A stretch of 64,000 nt of DNA. Source: Hyphobacterium sp. CCMP332 (GTDB lineage Bacteria; Bacteroidota; Bacteroidia; Cytophagales; CCMP332). Made by a program: the position numbers and the translations under genes. The DNA lies in the NCBI GenBank assembly GCA_014323545.1, contig CP058647.1:1466001-1530000 (forward strand). Direction: 5' to 3'. Under the pieces are notes generated by a model. It did no database searches. It worked only from the letters and a program-made list of their open reading frames with translations, and was not told the DNA's origin. The stretch's first letter is position 1. The number at the start of each line of letters is the position of its first letter. This document shows, one piece after another, positions 1 through 8,483 of the stretch.

Positions 1-312
1 TTTGTCTGCAATTTTAACTCTGAAAATACTTTTCGAACCAGTAGTTTCAAATGAGTCGGAAATTTTATCATCGGTATAATAGGGAAAAAGTGAGGAGTTT
101 TCGTTTTTTCTTCCAGCAGTTATTCCTCCTGTGCTTGAAATAAACAACCAATGGTCTGAATGACTAACAACAGTCATAAAGAATGGAGACATTTGGTCGT
201 AATTGGAGATTTTATAAAAGGCTTCTCCACCTAATTCAACGTATTCACTATTGACCGATCTGCCTTCGTCTTTAAGGATAGGACTATTTGCGACAAACAA
301 TGATTGAGACAT
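1..312 (-). CDS. N-terminal part of a phosphorylase-like protein (cut by window edge)
   Basis: This is the first 104 codons of a minus-strand gene that runs off the left edge; the start is the ATG at 312-310. No signal peptide is visible, so a cytoplasmic protein is likely. The N-terminus contains SHSDHWLFISS and GGITAGRKN stretches that I associate, from memory only, with large Bacteroidota proteins annotated as cellobiose-phosphorylase-like (GH94/GH149-type, about 1100 residues). It lies 77 bp downstream of the GH3 gene in the same direction, so a role in breaking down imported beta-glucan oligosaccharides by phosphorolysis would fit. This is inference; only the fragment and its position are seen. 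Confidence 0.5.
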   Translation of the reverse strand, partial: MSQSLFVANSPILKDEGRSVNSEYVELGGEAFYKISNYDQMSPFFMTVVSHSDHWLFISSTGGITAGRKNENSSLFPYYTDDKISDSFETTGSKSIFRVKIADK

Positions 313-389
313 TTAAATTGCGATTTACCTCAGTATTTATATTTCAAACAATGTGTATTTCAAAGGATTATAAATGAATCCATTTGGAA

Positions 390-2660
390 TCAAAATCTAA
401 GGCCTGAGTTTAAATAAAATTGATTTGTCAAGCTGTCGATTTTTAATTCAAATATACCTTTTTCAAGAACCAGTTTATTGTTCATATTGACAAATGCCAA
501 TTCCCTGACGGGCAATTCAAATGTACAGGTCAAGGACTCACCGGCTTCCAAATAAATTTTCTGAAACCGCCGAAGTTGTTTGACAGCCGGTGAAATACTT
601 GCTACCAAATCACTTGAATACAATTGAACAACCTCTTTACCATCTCTTAAACCGGTATTGCTGATTTTAACATTAACTCTAATCGTATCATCCACATTGA
701 ATGTGTCAGAATTGATTTTAAAATTTTCATATTTAAATTCAGTATAACTCAAGCCATGTCCAAATTCATACTGTGGGTCAAATCCATTGAATCCAAAACC
801 AGCGTCTTTTTCATCCGATTTAAGATGGTCATAAGCCCATATGGATGCGGTATATTTTGGATATGTGATCGGCAGCCTGCCACTAGGGTTTTCTTCTCCG
901 TACAGGATTCCAGCAATTGCTCTTCCACCTTCATTGCCCGGCAAATAGGCCATTAGTACTGCATCTGCCAGAGCTTCAATATCACTAATTACTCTTGGGC
1001 GTGCTTCAACCAAAACCAGAACGATCGGTTTTCCTGTTTTCTTTAATTTTCTTATCATCTCGAGTTGAACTTCAGGCATTTTCAAATCTGTAATGTCGCT
1101 TGGTTTTTCGGTAGCCGGTATTTCGCCCAGGCAGGCAATAATGACATCTGCATTCCGCGCCGCGGACAGCAATTGCGATGAATTAATATCTTCATTATAA
1201 GTAGTCCCCTGCATAAAAGTTACCTTATCATGACCTGCAATTTGACGCATGGCTTCTAAAACGGTCATCTTTTCCAAATCATTATAGGCCGTGTCTGTGC
1301 CACTCCAGGTTCTTGTCCATGCCCCGTTTAAGTAATTGATAGAATTGGCAGCTACTCCGCATAAAAAAACCTTTTTCTCTTTGTCAATAGGAAGCAGCGA
1401 TGATTCATTCTTTAATAGTGTTATACTTTCAACGGCTCCCTTATAGGCTTCTTGAGCAAATTTTTCAGAACCAAAATCTTCAAAAAGTTCCTCAGGTTCC
1501 AGTGTTTTATCAAAGAGACCCATTCTTTTTTTAACTCTTAAAATTCTTCGCACAGCGTCATTGACACGACTCATGCTCACTTCACCCTCTTTTACAAGTT
1601 CCACCAGGTAATCTGAGAAGCTAGCATCATAAGGTTCCATACACATGTCCATTCCGGCATTTACGGCTATTTTGATTGCTTCTTTTTCATTGTTAGCCAC
1701 CCGATGCATTTTGTAGAGATTTGTTATATCATCCCAATCGGAAATTGTAAATCCCTCAAAACCCAGCTCTCCCTTAAGTACATCGGTGATCCAATACTTG
1801 TCTGCGTGAGAAGGTACTCCATTTAAGGTTCCGGAATTTAACATGACTGTCAGTGCACCATTTTCTACGGCTTTCTGAAATGGTGGCAAATAATACTGTC
1901 GCACTATTCTTTCGGGTAAATAGGTCGGGGATCTGTCTTTTCCGTTATATGGCATTCCGTAGCCAATGAAATGCTTTAGGCAAACCGCTGATTTATCAAA
2001 ATCAGAAATATCATCACCTTGTGCACCCTTGATATATGCCAGGCCCATTTCAGTGCTGAGATAGGTATCTTCTCCGAAACTTTCAAATATTCTTCCCCAT
2101 AAGGGTTGTTTGCTTACATCGAGAACCGGTGCATAATTCCAGGGAATTCCAGAAGCCTTAATTTCATAAGAAGTTACAGAACCGGTTTTCTTTGCTAATT
2201 CGGTATTCCAGGTTGCCGCCAATCCGAGCTGATGTGGAAATATCGTTGATTTAGCCGTGTAATTAGCGCCATGAACGGCATCAATGCCATAAATTATTGG
2301 AATTACCAATCTTGAATTCTTTTGATTGTATTCGTGCAGAATAGAAATTATTTTTCTCCATTCGCGCATTTCCATAGGATAGCTTCCCAGATTCTGTACC
2401 GAACCTACATGTTTGTTGATTATTAGCTCGGCCATTTTTTCCGCATCGAGTTCAATGGTATCGCGATGCATCCAGAATTCACCGCGAGCCAAGGCCATCA
2501 AACTGATATTGCACATTTGACCTGCCTTCTCTTCCAATGTCATTTGGTTGACAAGAGAATCTATAAAGGCTTCCTCTGTATCAATGACATCATTCTGCTT
2601 ACATGAGATTAAAAACAGAATGACATATGCGCTGACTATACAAATGAAACTCGTTTTCAT
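390..2660 (-). CDS. GH3 beta-glucosidase lipoprotein (probably beta-1,3-glucosidase)
   Basis: This 756-residue glycoside hydrolase family 3 enzyme removes terminal beta-linked glucose from oligosaccharides. A lipoprotein signal ends at LISC (Cys20), so it is membrane-anchored, periplasmic or surface. The GH3 N-terminal TIM barrel spans about 30-375; the nucleophile is Asp308 in the FTISDWD motif, and the KHF motif lies at 229-231. The alpha/beta sandwich domain (about 410-620) and C-terminal Fn3-like domain (DGKEVVQLY) complete a BglX-type architecture of normal length. It lies 9 bp after the GH16 gene in the same operon, so laminari-oligosaccharides are the likely substrate. The linkage preference is inferred from context. 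Confidence 0.93.
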   Translation of the reverse strand: MKTSFICIVSAYVILFLISCKQNDVIDTEEAFIDSLVNQMTLEEKAGQMCNISLMALARGEFWMHRDTIELDAEKMAELIINKHVGSVQNLGSYPMEMREWRKIISILHEYNQKNSRLVIPIIYGIDAVHGANYTAKSTIFPHQLGLAATWNTELAKKTGSVTSYEIKASGIPWNYAPVLDVSKQPLWGRIFESFGEDTYLSTEMGLAYIKGAQGDDISDFDKSAVCLKHFIGYGMPYNGKDRSPTYLPERIVRQYYLPPFQKAVENGALTVMLNSGTLNGVPSHADKYWITDVLKGELGFEGFTISDWDDITNLYKMHRVANNEKEAIKIAVNAGMDMCMEPYDASFSDYLVELVKEGEVSMSRVNDAVRRILRVKKRMGLFDKTLEPEELFEDFGSEKFAQEAYKGAVESITLLKNESSLLPIDKEKKVFLCGVAANSINYLNGAWTRTWSGTDTAYNDLEKMTVLEAMRQIAGHDKVTFMQGTTYNEDINSSQLLSAARNADVIIACLGEIPATEKPSDITDLKMPEVQLEMIRKLKKTGKPIVLVLVEARPRVISDIEALADAVLMAYLPGNEGGRAIAGILYGEENPSGRLPITYPKYTASIWAYDHLKSDEKDAGFGFNGFDPQYEFGHGLSYTEFKYENFKINSDTFNVDDTIRVNVKISNTGLRDGKEVVQLYSSDLVASISPAVKQLRRFQKIYLEAGESLTCTFELPVRELAFVNMNNKLVLEKGIFELKIDSLTNQFYLNSGLRF

Positions 2661-2669
2661 TGGCTGAGC

Positions 2670-3938
2670 TTATTTCTTACCATAAACTCTTACATAATCC
2701 AATATCATTTTTTGAGAAGAAACAGTTTCATCAATGCCTTGTTGGCCTCCCCATCCTCCGCCAATGGCGAGGTTTAAAATAATATTTTGTGGTTTATCGA
2801 AAGGCCATGATAAGGGCGAACTGGTATCTTCGTATTTAAGATATTCTCTGCCGTCTACGCTTGCTACAATTCCTTCAGGGCTCCAGTCGATAGCGTATAT
2901 ATGATAATTCTGATACATGCTATCTACATCTACAATACCCGTTTTCTGATTTCCAATTTTGAAATAATAGGCGCGACAATGAATAGAAGCATGCGCTTGC
3001 CCTTTGCCGGTATTATCATCCATTTCATAGCCAACACTTTCAAGTATGTCTATCTCCCCGCAATACGGCCATGATTTTTCATCAACATATTCATCGCCTA
3101 AGGTCCAGCCGGCGGCCCAATTACCCCTATAAGGAGGGACTTTTGCCCTGAATTCCATTCGTCCGTATAAAAATGTCACTTTTCCCCTTGTGGTTAATCT
3201 TGCAGAAGTCCAGGGATAACCCATATCATCTTTTCTGGCTTCAATGATCAAATTGCCATTTTCCAATCTGGCATTTTCAGTTTTTTTAACGGTATAATAT
3301 TGCAATTCATTATTGCCCCATCCCCAATTTCCTACATCATAAGTCCATTTGCTGGTATCGGGCTCACCAGTACCCTCAAATTCATCTGACCAGACTAATT
3401 CCAGCGAGTCACCTTCCATATTTTGCTCCATTACACGTGGTGTTCTCTGGTGTTTTCTAATAAGCTCAAATTCAATTTTATCGACTGAAACGTTTCCTTC
3501 AGTTAAATGCAAACTCATGGGGTGAATGCCCTTATTTAATGGGCTGCCATCAATTGACATTTCTACAAAGTCTTCCGTTCCATTATTTGCGAAAGCCAGG
3601 TTCCCGGTTATGTTATAGGTTCTGTCATCCTTATTTCCAATATAATCCTCTATCCAAAGAATGGATTTCTCAGCATTTGATTTTGCATAAATACTGACTT
3701 TATAACGTCCGGCGGTAGGTATATCTATTTCAAAATCTATATTGCTGCCAACCTTTGAAAAATCTACAGAGTTTTCATTTTTTGTAATATTTTCTGATTT
3801 GGCAATAAAGTTTTCTACTTCGAAAATTACCTTATTAGCATCGGCCGATTCATTTTCAACTTGCTCAGTATCAGTTTCTGAACAGGAAACAAGCATTATT
3901 AAGGATCCAAATGCGATGGCATATAAAATTCTTTTCAT
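2670..3938 (-). CDS. GH16 endo-beta-1,3-glucanase lipoprotein with N-terminal CBM-like domain
   Basis: This 422-residue endo-acting glucanase probably cleaves laminarin chains. Its lipobox is LVSC (Cys19). Residues about 36-160 form a beta-rich region resembling a CBM6-type carbohydrate-binding module; the GH16 jelly-roll follows at about 180-422. The catalytic motif GEIDILE gives nucleophile Glu295 and acid/base Glu300, with Asp297 between. The WGWGNNELQYY segment before it is typical of bacterial laminarinases. It lies 7 bp downstream of the sugar porter gene and 9 bp upstream of GH3, so these are almost certainly co-transcribed. Family assignment is firm; the exact glucan is inferred. Confidence 0.93.
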   Translation of the reverse strand: MKRILYAIAFGSLIMLVSCSETDTEQVENESADANKVIFEVENFIAKSENITKNENSVDFSKVGSNIDFEIDIPTAGRYKVSIYAKSNAEKSILWIEDYIGNKDDRTYNITGNLAFANNGTEDFVEMSIDGSPLNKGIHPMSLHLTEGNVSVDKIEFELIRKHQRTPRVMEQNMEGDSLELVWSDEFEGTGEPDTSKWTYDVGNWGWGNNELQYYTVKKTENARLENGNLIIEARKDDMGYPWTSARLTTRGKVTFLYGRMEFRAKVPPYRGNWAAGWTLGDEYVDEKSWPYCGEIDILESVGYEMDDNTGKGQAHASIHCRAYYFKIGNQKTGIVDVDSMYQNYHIYAIDWSPEGIVASVDGREYLKYEDTSSPLSWPFDKPQNIILNLAIGGGWGGQQGIDETVSSQKMILDYVRVYGKK

Positions 3939-3945
3939 CTTTAAT

Positions 3946-5508
3946 TTATTTTACTAATTGAGATTCTAATTCTTCCAGTGATTTGCCTTTTGTTTCCGGA
4001 ACCACCAAAAGGATAAATATTAATCCGGCTGCAGAAAAAAGGCCATAAATCAAAAATGTCAGTGAGCTGCCTAAATTCGCTAGCTCCCATGGGAATACAA
4101 GCTGAACTCCAAAACTTACGCCTGAATTGATCAAGCCAACAAAGGAAATTGCCAATCCGCGTATATAATTTGGAAACAGCTCAGAAAAAAGAACCCACAT
4201 GACCGGCCCTATGGAAATCGCAAAGGAAGCCACAAAGCCTAGTATTCCAAACAGGATCAAATAGGCATTCATGGTCACTGCTGAGGTAATCAATTCAGAT
4301 TCATAGGTCTGTGCTACAGATTCTCCCAAAGTATTTCTAATAGCTTCTTTAAAGCTGAGGTCGTTTTCATAGGTCCTTCCAATAATTGGAGCCAATTTAA
4401 CTTTATCCACTTGTTCAGGAAGCGATTTAATAGATGCTTCCGTTAAAGTATAGGATGCATTATTAAATCCATAGGCTAATAAAAACATACAAATGGCAAT
4501 ACCGGTGGTTCCTAAAATCAATAATGGTTTCCTTCCCAATTTGTCGATCATCAGGATTGCAAGCACCGTAAATATCAGATTGATCAAACCGACTAAAATT
4601 GCCTGGCTAAAAGAAGCATCCGTTCCTATTCCCGATTGCTCAAAGATCATAGGCGCATAGAAGAATACAGAGTTGATCCCGGTAATTTGTTGCAGGACCC
4701 CGATGACCAAGCCAATGGTCAAAACAAGTCTTAACGATGGTTTCAAAAGATCTTTTATGGGAGCTGTTTTAGGCTTGGACTTTTTCTCGGCTTCAATGCT
4801 GGCCTTTACGGATTCGATGATTTCTTTTGCTTCATCTTCAGAGGTAGCCCTTACCATTATTTCATAAGCCTCTTCGTATCTGCCTTTCATTGCCAACCAA
4901 CGCGGGCTGCTTGGCACAAGAAATAATCCAAAAAAATACAAAATCGCAGGAAGGGCTTCCAGACCTAGCATCCATCTCCAATTATATGCATCAAATTTCA
5001 AAGCAATGGCCCAGTTAGCATCAGATTCTCCCAATTGAAGAATTAAATAATTGGTAAAAAAAGCCACAGAGATTCCAAGTACAATATTGAGCTGATTAAA
5101 TGAAACCATTCTTCCACGCATGTCGGGTGGTGAAATTTCAGCGATGTACATTGGTGCAATAATCAAGGATGCTCCAACGCCCAAGCCTCCAATCATTCTT
5201 GCAATAACCAAAAAGATAAAGCTCGGTGCTATGGCAGAACCAATGGCAGAAACAAAATAAAGAATGGCAGCAATAGTTAAAATATTCTTCCGGCCGTATC
5301 TGTCACTTAGAGGCCCGGACATCAACATGGCAAGTGTGGCCGAGAGTGTTAAAGAGCTTACCGCCCAACCTAATTGAAGTTTTGTAAGGCTAAACTCCAG
5401 TTCAACAAATTTATTTACACCCGAGATAACAGATGCATCAAAACCCATTAAAAACCCTCCTAAGGCTACGATTAGCGCTGTAAGGACAATAAATTTCTTT
5501 TTCCCCAT
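3946..5508 (-). CDS. MFS sugar porter (SP family) inner-membrane transporter
   Basis: This 520-residue major facilitator of the sugar porter family imports glucose or small glucosides across the inner membrane. About 12 hydrophobic helices are visible. Family motifs are DRYGRK after helix 2, SPRWL at the end of the N-terminal half, DKLGRKP in the second half, and PETKGKSLEELE at the C-terminus. An unusually long hydrophilic insertion (about 350-410, between two helices of the second half) adds around 50 residues to the common length; similar insertions occur in XylE-like Bacteroidota porters. Lying between the two GH16 genes, it probably takes up the final hydrolysis products of the locus. 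Confidence 0.92.
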   Translation of the reverse strand: MGKKKFIVLTALIVALGGFLMGFDASVISGVNKFVELEFSLTKLQLGWAVSSLTLSATLAMLMSGPLSDRYGRKNILTIAAILYFVSAIGSAIAPSFIFLVIARMIGGLGVGASLIIAPMYIAEISPPDMRGRMVSFNQLNIVLGISVAFFTNYLILQLGESDANWAIALKFDAYNWRWMLGLEALPAILYFFGLFLVPSSPRWLAMKGRYEEAYEIMVRATSEDEAKEIIESVKASIEAEKKSKPKTAPIKDLLKPSLRLVLTIGLVIGVLQQITGINSVFFYAPMIFEQSGIGTDASFSQAILVGLINLIFTVLAILMIDKLGRKPLLILGTTGIAICMFLLAYGFNNASYTLTEASIKSLPEQVDKVKLAPIIGRTYENDLSFKEAIRNTLGESVAQTYESELITSAVTMNAYLILFGILGFVASFAISIGPVMWVLFSELFPNYIRGLAISFVGLINSGVSFGVQLVFPWELANLGSSLTFLIYGLFSAAGLIFILLVVPETKGKSLEELESQLVK

Positions 5509-5530
5509 TTTCTTTTCAAAAAACCCTCTC

Positions 5531-5650
5531 AGTATGGAATATTTCCAAATGCAAGACTTGTATCAGGTCTCAACTATGAAATTTGGAAAAATCCAGGCTC
5601 AGCAGATTTATAATTATTTGTAATGCTAAAAGAGGAAATACCTCCATACT
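5531..5650 (-). other. Structured intercistronic spacer between GH16 and MFS genes
   Basis: The 145-bp gap is the longest inside the glucan operon. It holds nested imperfect inverted repeats: an outer pair (about 5531-5546 with 5634-5650) and an inner pair (ATTTCCAAA near 5541 with TTTGGAAA near 5583). On the minus-strand transcript this could fold after the Calx-beta GH16 stop and before the porter start. There is no clear U-tract, so it is not an obvious terminator; RNA processing or stabilisation is possible. Confidence 0.4.
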
Positions 5651-5653
5651 TTA

Positions 5654-6898
5654 TTAATCATATTGAAATACCCTTATATAATCAACTATCATCCTTTGAG
5701 GAAAAACAGTACTGGCATCCGGATTACCAGGCCAGTTTCCACCTACTGCTACGTTGAAAATAAAGAAGAATTCATTTTGAAATTCTGTTCTGTCCGATGA
5801 TGAAGTACTGAAAGTAAAATAAGGCTCATCATCCACATACCATTTGATAAATCCCGGTTCCCATTCTATACTAAATACATGAAATTCATCAATAAATTTT
5901 CCGTTCGATAGCCGATAGTCACCACCCAGAAAAGAATGTGTATTTGAAGAATTTTTCCAATGTGCAGTTCCATGAACCTCGGAATCCTTTATACCGCCAC
6001 CTACTAACTCCATAATATCAATTTCGCCGCATCCCGGCCAGCTAACCTGATCAATATTGTCACCGAGCATCCACAAGGCAGGCCAAATTCCCTGGCCTTC
6101 TGGAAGTGCGGCTCTTATGTCCACACGACCGTATTGAAATTCAAATTTCCCTTTGGTTATCATTCGTGAAGAGGTATAGGGTGTGCCACCAAAGGAAATA
6201 TTTTCCTTGCGCGCCTCTATTATTAAGTTTCCATCTTCGAAATAAGTGTTTTGACTTCGGTAATATTGTAATTCATTATTTCCCCAGCCCCATTCTCCTC
6301 TTCCGGTTTCATGGGTCCAGTAATTGCTGTTCAGGCTGCCATCGTTAAATTCATCTTGCCAGATAAGCGACATTCCCGGGTATGTTAATGGCGTGGTATA
6401 TCCCGTTCCCGGAATGATTAAGGTGTCATTGTTGACTTCTTCGTCATCGTCTTTGATGACCACGTTGGCTGTGCCAAGGCTTACATTTAAACCTGAGACA
6501 TTTGTAATGTTCAGAATAAATTCTTCGAAATCTTCGGCTATATTATCGCCGATAATTCTTATATCTAAATTTTTTTGAGTTTCACCCGGGTTAAAAACGA
6601 TCTCACTTGGATTTTCCAGAGAGTAATCTTCACCTAGAAAGGCAGTGTATTCTTCTGCTGAAACCGTAATGCTGGCTGTGGTCGACAGCTCTCTGTCGAT
6701 TGTAAATGGTATTTGAATGGTTTGATCTTCATCAGTTTCTGTAATGGAAGGAATTTCGCCAATTGAAACATTTGCGAGGTTGTCGATTTGACCCTCATCA
6801 TCAGATTGACATGAGAGAAAAATGACGGATACTAATGGAAGGAAAAGTTTAGTAAAATTCAATTTCTTATTGGTGTTATTTATAAAAGGGAGCCGCAA
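5654..6898 (-). CDS. GH16 endo-beta-1,3-glucanase lipoprotein with Calx-beta domain
   Basis: This is the second laminarinase-type GH16 of the locus, 414 residues. The lipoprotein signal ends at FLSC (Cys30). A Calx-beta-like domain occupies about 42-152 (DYSLENPSEIVFNPGET and a DDDEE end typical of these domains), followed by GH16 from about 175. The catalytic motif GEIDIME gives Glu292 and Glu297. Its modular partner differs from that of the other GH16, suggesting a division of labour between surface attack on long chains and further cleavage in the periplasm; which one sits where cannot be told. It lies 36 bp after the PKD-lipoprotein gene. Confidence 0.92.
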   Translation of the reverse strand: MRLPFINNTNKKLNFTKLFLPLVSVIFLSCQSDDEGQIDNLANVSIGEIPSITETDEDQTIQIPFTIDRELSTTASITVSAEEYTAFLGEDYSLENPSEIVFNPGETQKNLDIRIIGDNIAEDFEEFILNITNVSGLNVSLGTANVVIKDDDEEVNNDTLIIPGTGYTTPLTYPGMSLIWQDEFNDGSLNSNYWTHETGRGEWGWGNNELQYYRSQNTYFEDGNLIIEARKENISFGGTPYTSSRMITKGKFEFQYGRVDIRAALPEGQGIWPALWMLGDNIDQVSWPGCGEIDIMELVGGGIKDSEVHGTAHWKNSSNTHSFLGGDYRLSNGKFIDEFHVFSIEWEPGFIKWYVDDEPYFTFSTSSSDRTEFQNEFFFIFNVAVGGNWPGNPDASTVFPQRMIVDYIRVFQYD

Positions 6899-6934
6899 GC
6901 GACTCCCAATTAATCATGATGAATAAAAACAAGG

Positions 6935-8434
6935 TTATTTAAACTCGAAATTTCTCACATAGAAGGTGCCATCAATTCCGTGATTTTCACCACCTACTTT
7001 AAGACCTATAAGGTCATAATCTGTTCTTGTTTTTGGGTCAACACCTTCAAACATACCATCAGATAAAGCCCAGGCAAATCTTACCCAAGTGTCCTGTGGC
7101 GTTGAACCAGTATCCTCATCTCTGTACAATGACCAGTCAGTCCAGAATTGTTCTGTAGCACTGGCATCTGCAATGAAAATATCTACTCTCTGAGAAAGAT
7201 CACCAGAGTAATCATTGGTACTTGGGAAATAAACTTCCACAACTACACTGTCAAAGTTGACCAACTGAGCATCGTAATCCAACTGGAATTTTAAGTCGGC
7301 AAATGGAGCAGTTCCTCTCACATATTCTCCAACTGCAGTAGAACCACCATCCGGGTCTGTTACACCGATGTTAATGGTTACATCCGAATTCGTTGGTACC
7401 AACTCCTGTACATCAGCAGCATCAGTAGAAGCAAATGTGTTGAACATCGCCGTTGGTGTTTCATCAGGAAGGTCTTCTCCAAAACCTCCGCCTCCGCCAC
7501 CGGAACCCAAATCTGGCTCTAATGAAGGATCAGAATAATTCACATATACAAATTTCCAGTATCCACCTGTTCCATAGTCAAAGCCTATAACCATGGTATC
7601 ATAACCGGTTGCCTGACCTATTGCCTCAATTTTAAAGGTTGTACTGCTCAATGGAATTACGCTTTCACCTGTTGGGCCTAATTTCGGAATTCCTATCCAA
7701 GCTCCATCACCAGTCAAAGTAACTTCAGAAGAGTTGGCATCATAAGTAAATGCATGCGTTCCGCTTAACCAAGCACTTACATCATCACCATTCAGGTTTC
7801 TCATGTTCGCTGCTTCAGCAGTGAAACAGGTTTCGTAATTTGGATCTGCAGGATCCCAAACACCGAACTCACCCCAGAAACTACCCATATCATCAAAAGT
7901 ATAAGTTCCATCTCTGTGGAAAGTAAAGGTTTGCTCATACAGGCAATCCCTGCTTCCATCATTTTCCAAACCTGGCCACCAATTATTTGGTATTTCCTTG
8001 CTTTCTCCCAATGACATTGAAGTACCTTCTCTAAATAGTTTCCATGTTTTAGTATCAGGACCAGTCAATAAAGTCAAAGCCGCGTTAGGATCGGTCACGG
8101 TAACATCATTTGATTTGGATGATGTAGTACCATTTGCACCTGTTGCAGTTAAAGTAACTGTATAGGTGCCAGCTGCTGCATATTGGTGTTCCGGATTTTC
8201 TTCAGTTGAAGTTTCAGAATCCCCAAAATCCCATGCATATGAAGTTGCATTTTGCGAAAAATTAGTGAATCTCACCAAAAGGAAATTAACTGAATCAACT
8301 TCAGACTGGAAGCTGGCTACAGTGGCTCCACTTGGTGTTCCACTACCGCTGTCGTCATCACCACATGATGTCAACATCAAAAATGGCACTGCTAATATCA
8401 GATACCATACTTTAAAAAAACTGTTTACTCTCAT
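6935..8434 (-). CDS. PKD-domain lipoprotein, likely surface glycan-binding protein
   Basis: This 499-residue lipoprotein has lipobox LTSC (Cys24) followed by acidic residues, common for surface export in Bacteroidota. A PKD domain spans about 38-115 (YAWDFGD motif). A glycine-rich linker near residue 315 separates the middle region from a C-terminal beta-rich domain that looks like a carbohydrate-binding jelly roll. No catalytic motif is seen. The position directly after susD is the usual place for the accessory surface glycan-binding protein (SusE/SGBP-B-like) that captures polysaccharide for the SusCD transporter. The binding role is inferred from position and architecture. Confidence 0.8.
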   Translation of the reverse strand: MRVNSFFKVWYLILAVPFLMLTSCGDDDSGSGTPSGATVASFQSEVDSVNFLLVRFTNFSQNATSYAWDFGDSETSTEENPEHQYAAAGTYTVTLTATGANGTTSSKSNDVTVTDPNAALTLLTGPDTKTWKLFREGTSMSLGESKEIPNNWWPGLENDGSRDCLYEQTFTFHRDGTYTFDDMGSFWGEFGVWDPADPNYETCFTAEAANMRNLNGDDVSAWLSGTHAFTYDANSSEVTLTGDGAWIGIPKLGPTGESVIPLSSTTFKIEAIGQATGYDTMVIGFDYGTGGYWKFVYVNYSDPSLEPDLGSGGGGGGFGEDLPDETPTAMFNTFASTDAADVQELVPTNSDVTINIGVTDPDGGSTAVGEYVRGTAPFADLKFQLDYDAQLVNFDSVVVEVYFPSTNDYSGDLSQRVDIFIADASATEQFWTDWSLYRDEDTGSTPQDTWVRFAWALSDGMFEGVDPKTRTDYDLIGLKVGGENHGIDGTFYVRNFEFK

Positions 8435-8483
8435 AATATTTAATTTATAATTATTGGTTGTTTATACTTATTTAAAATTCTTC

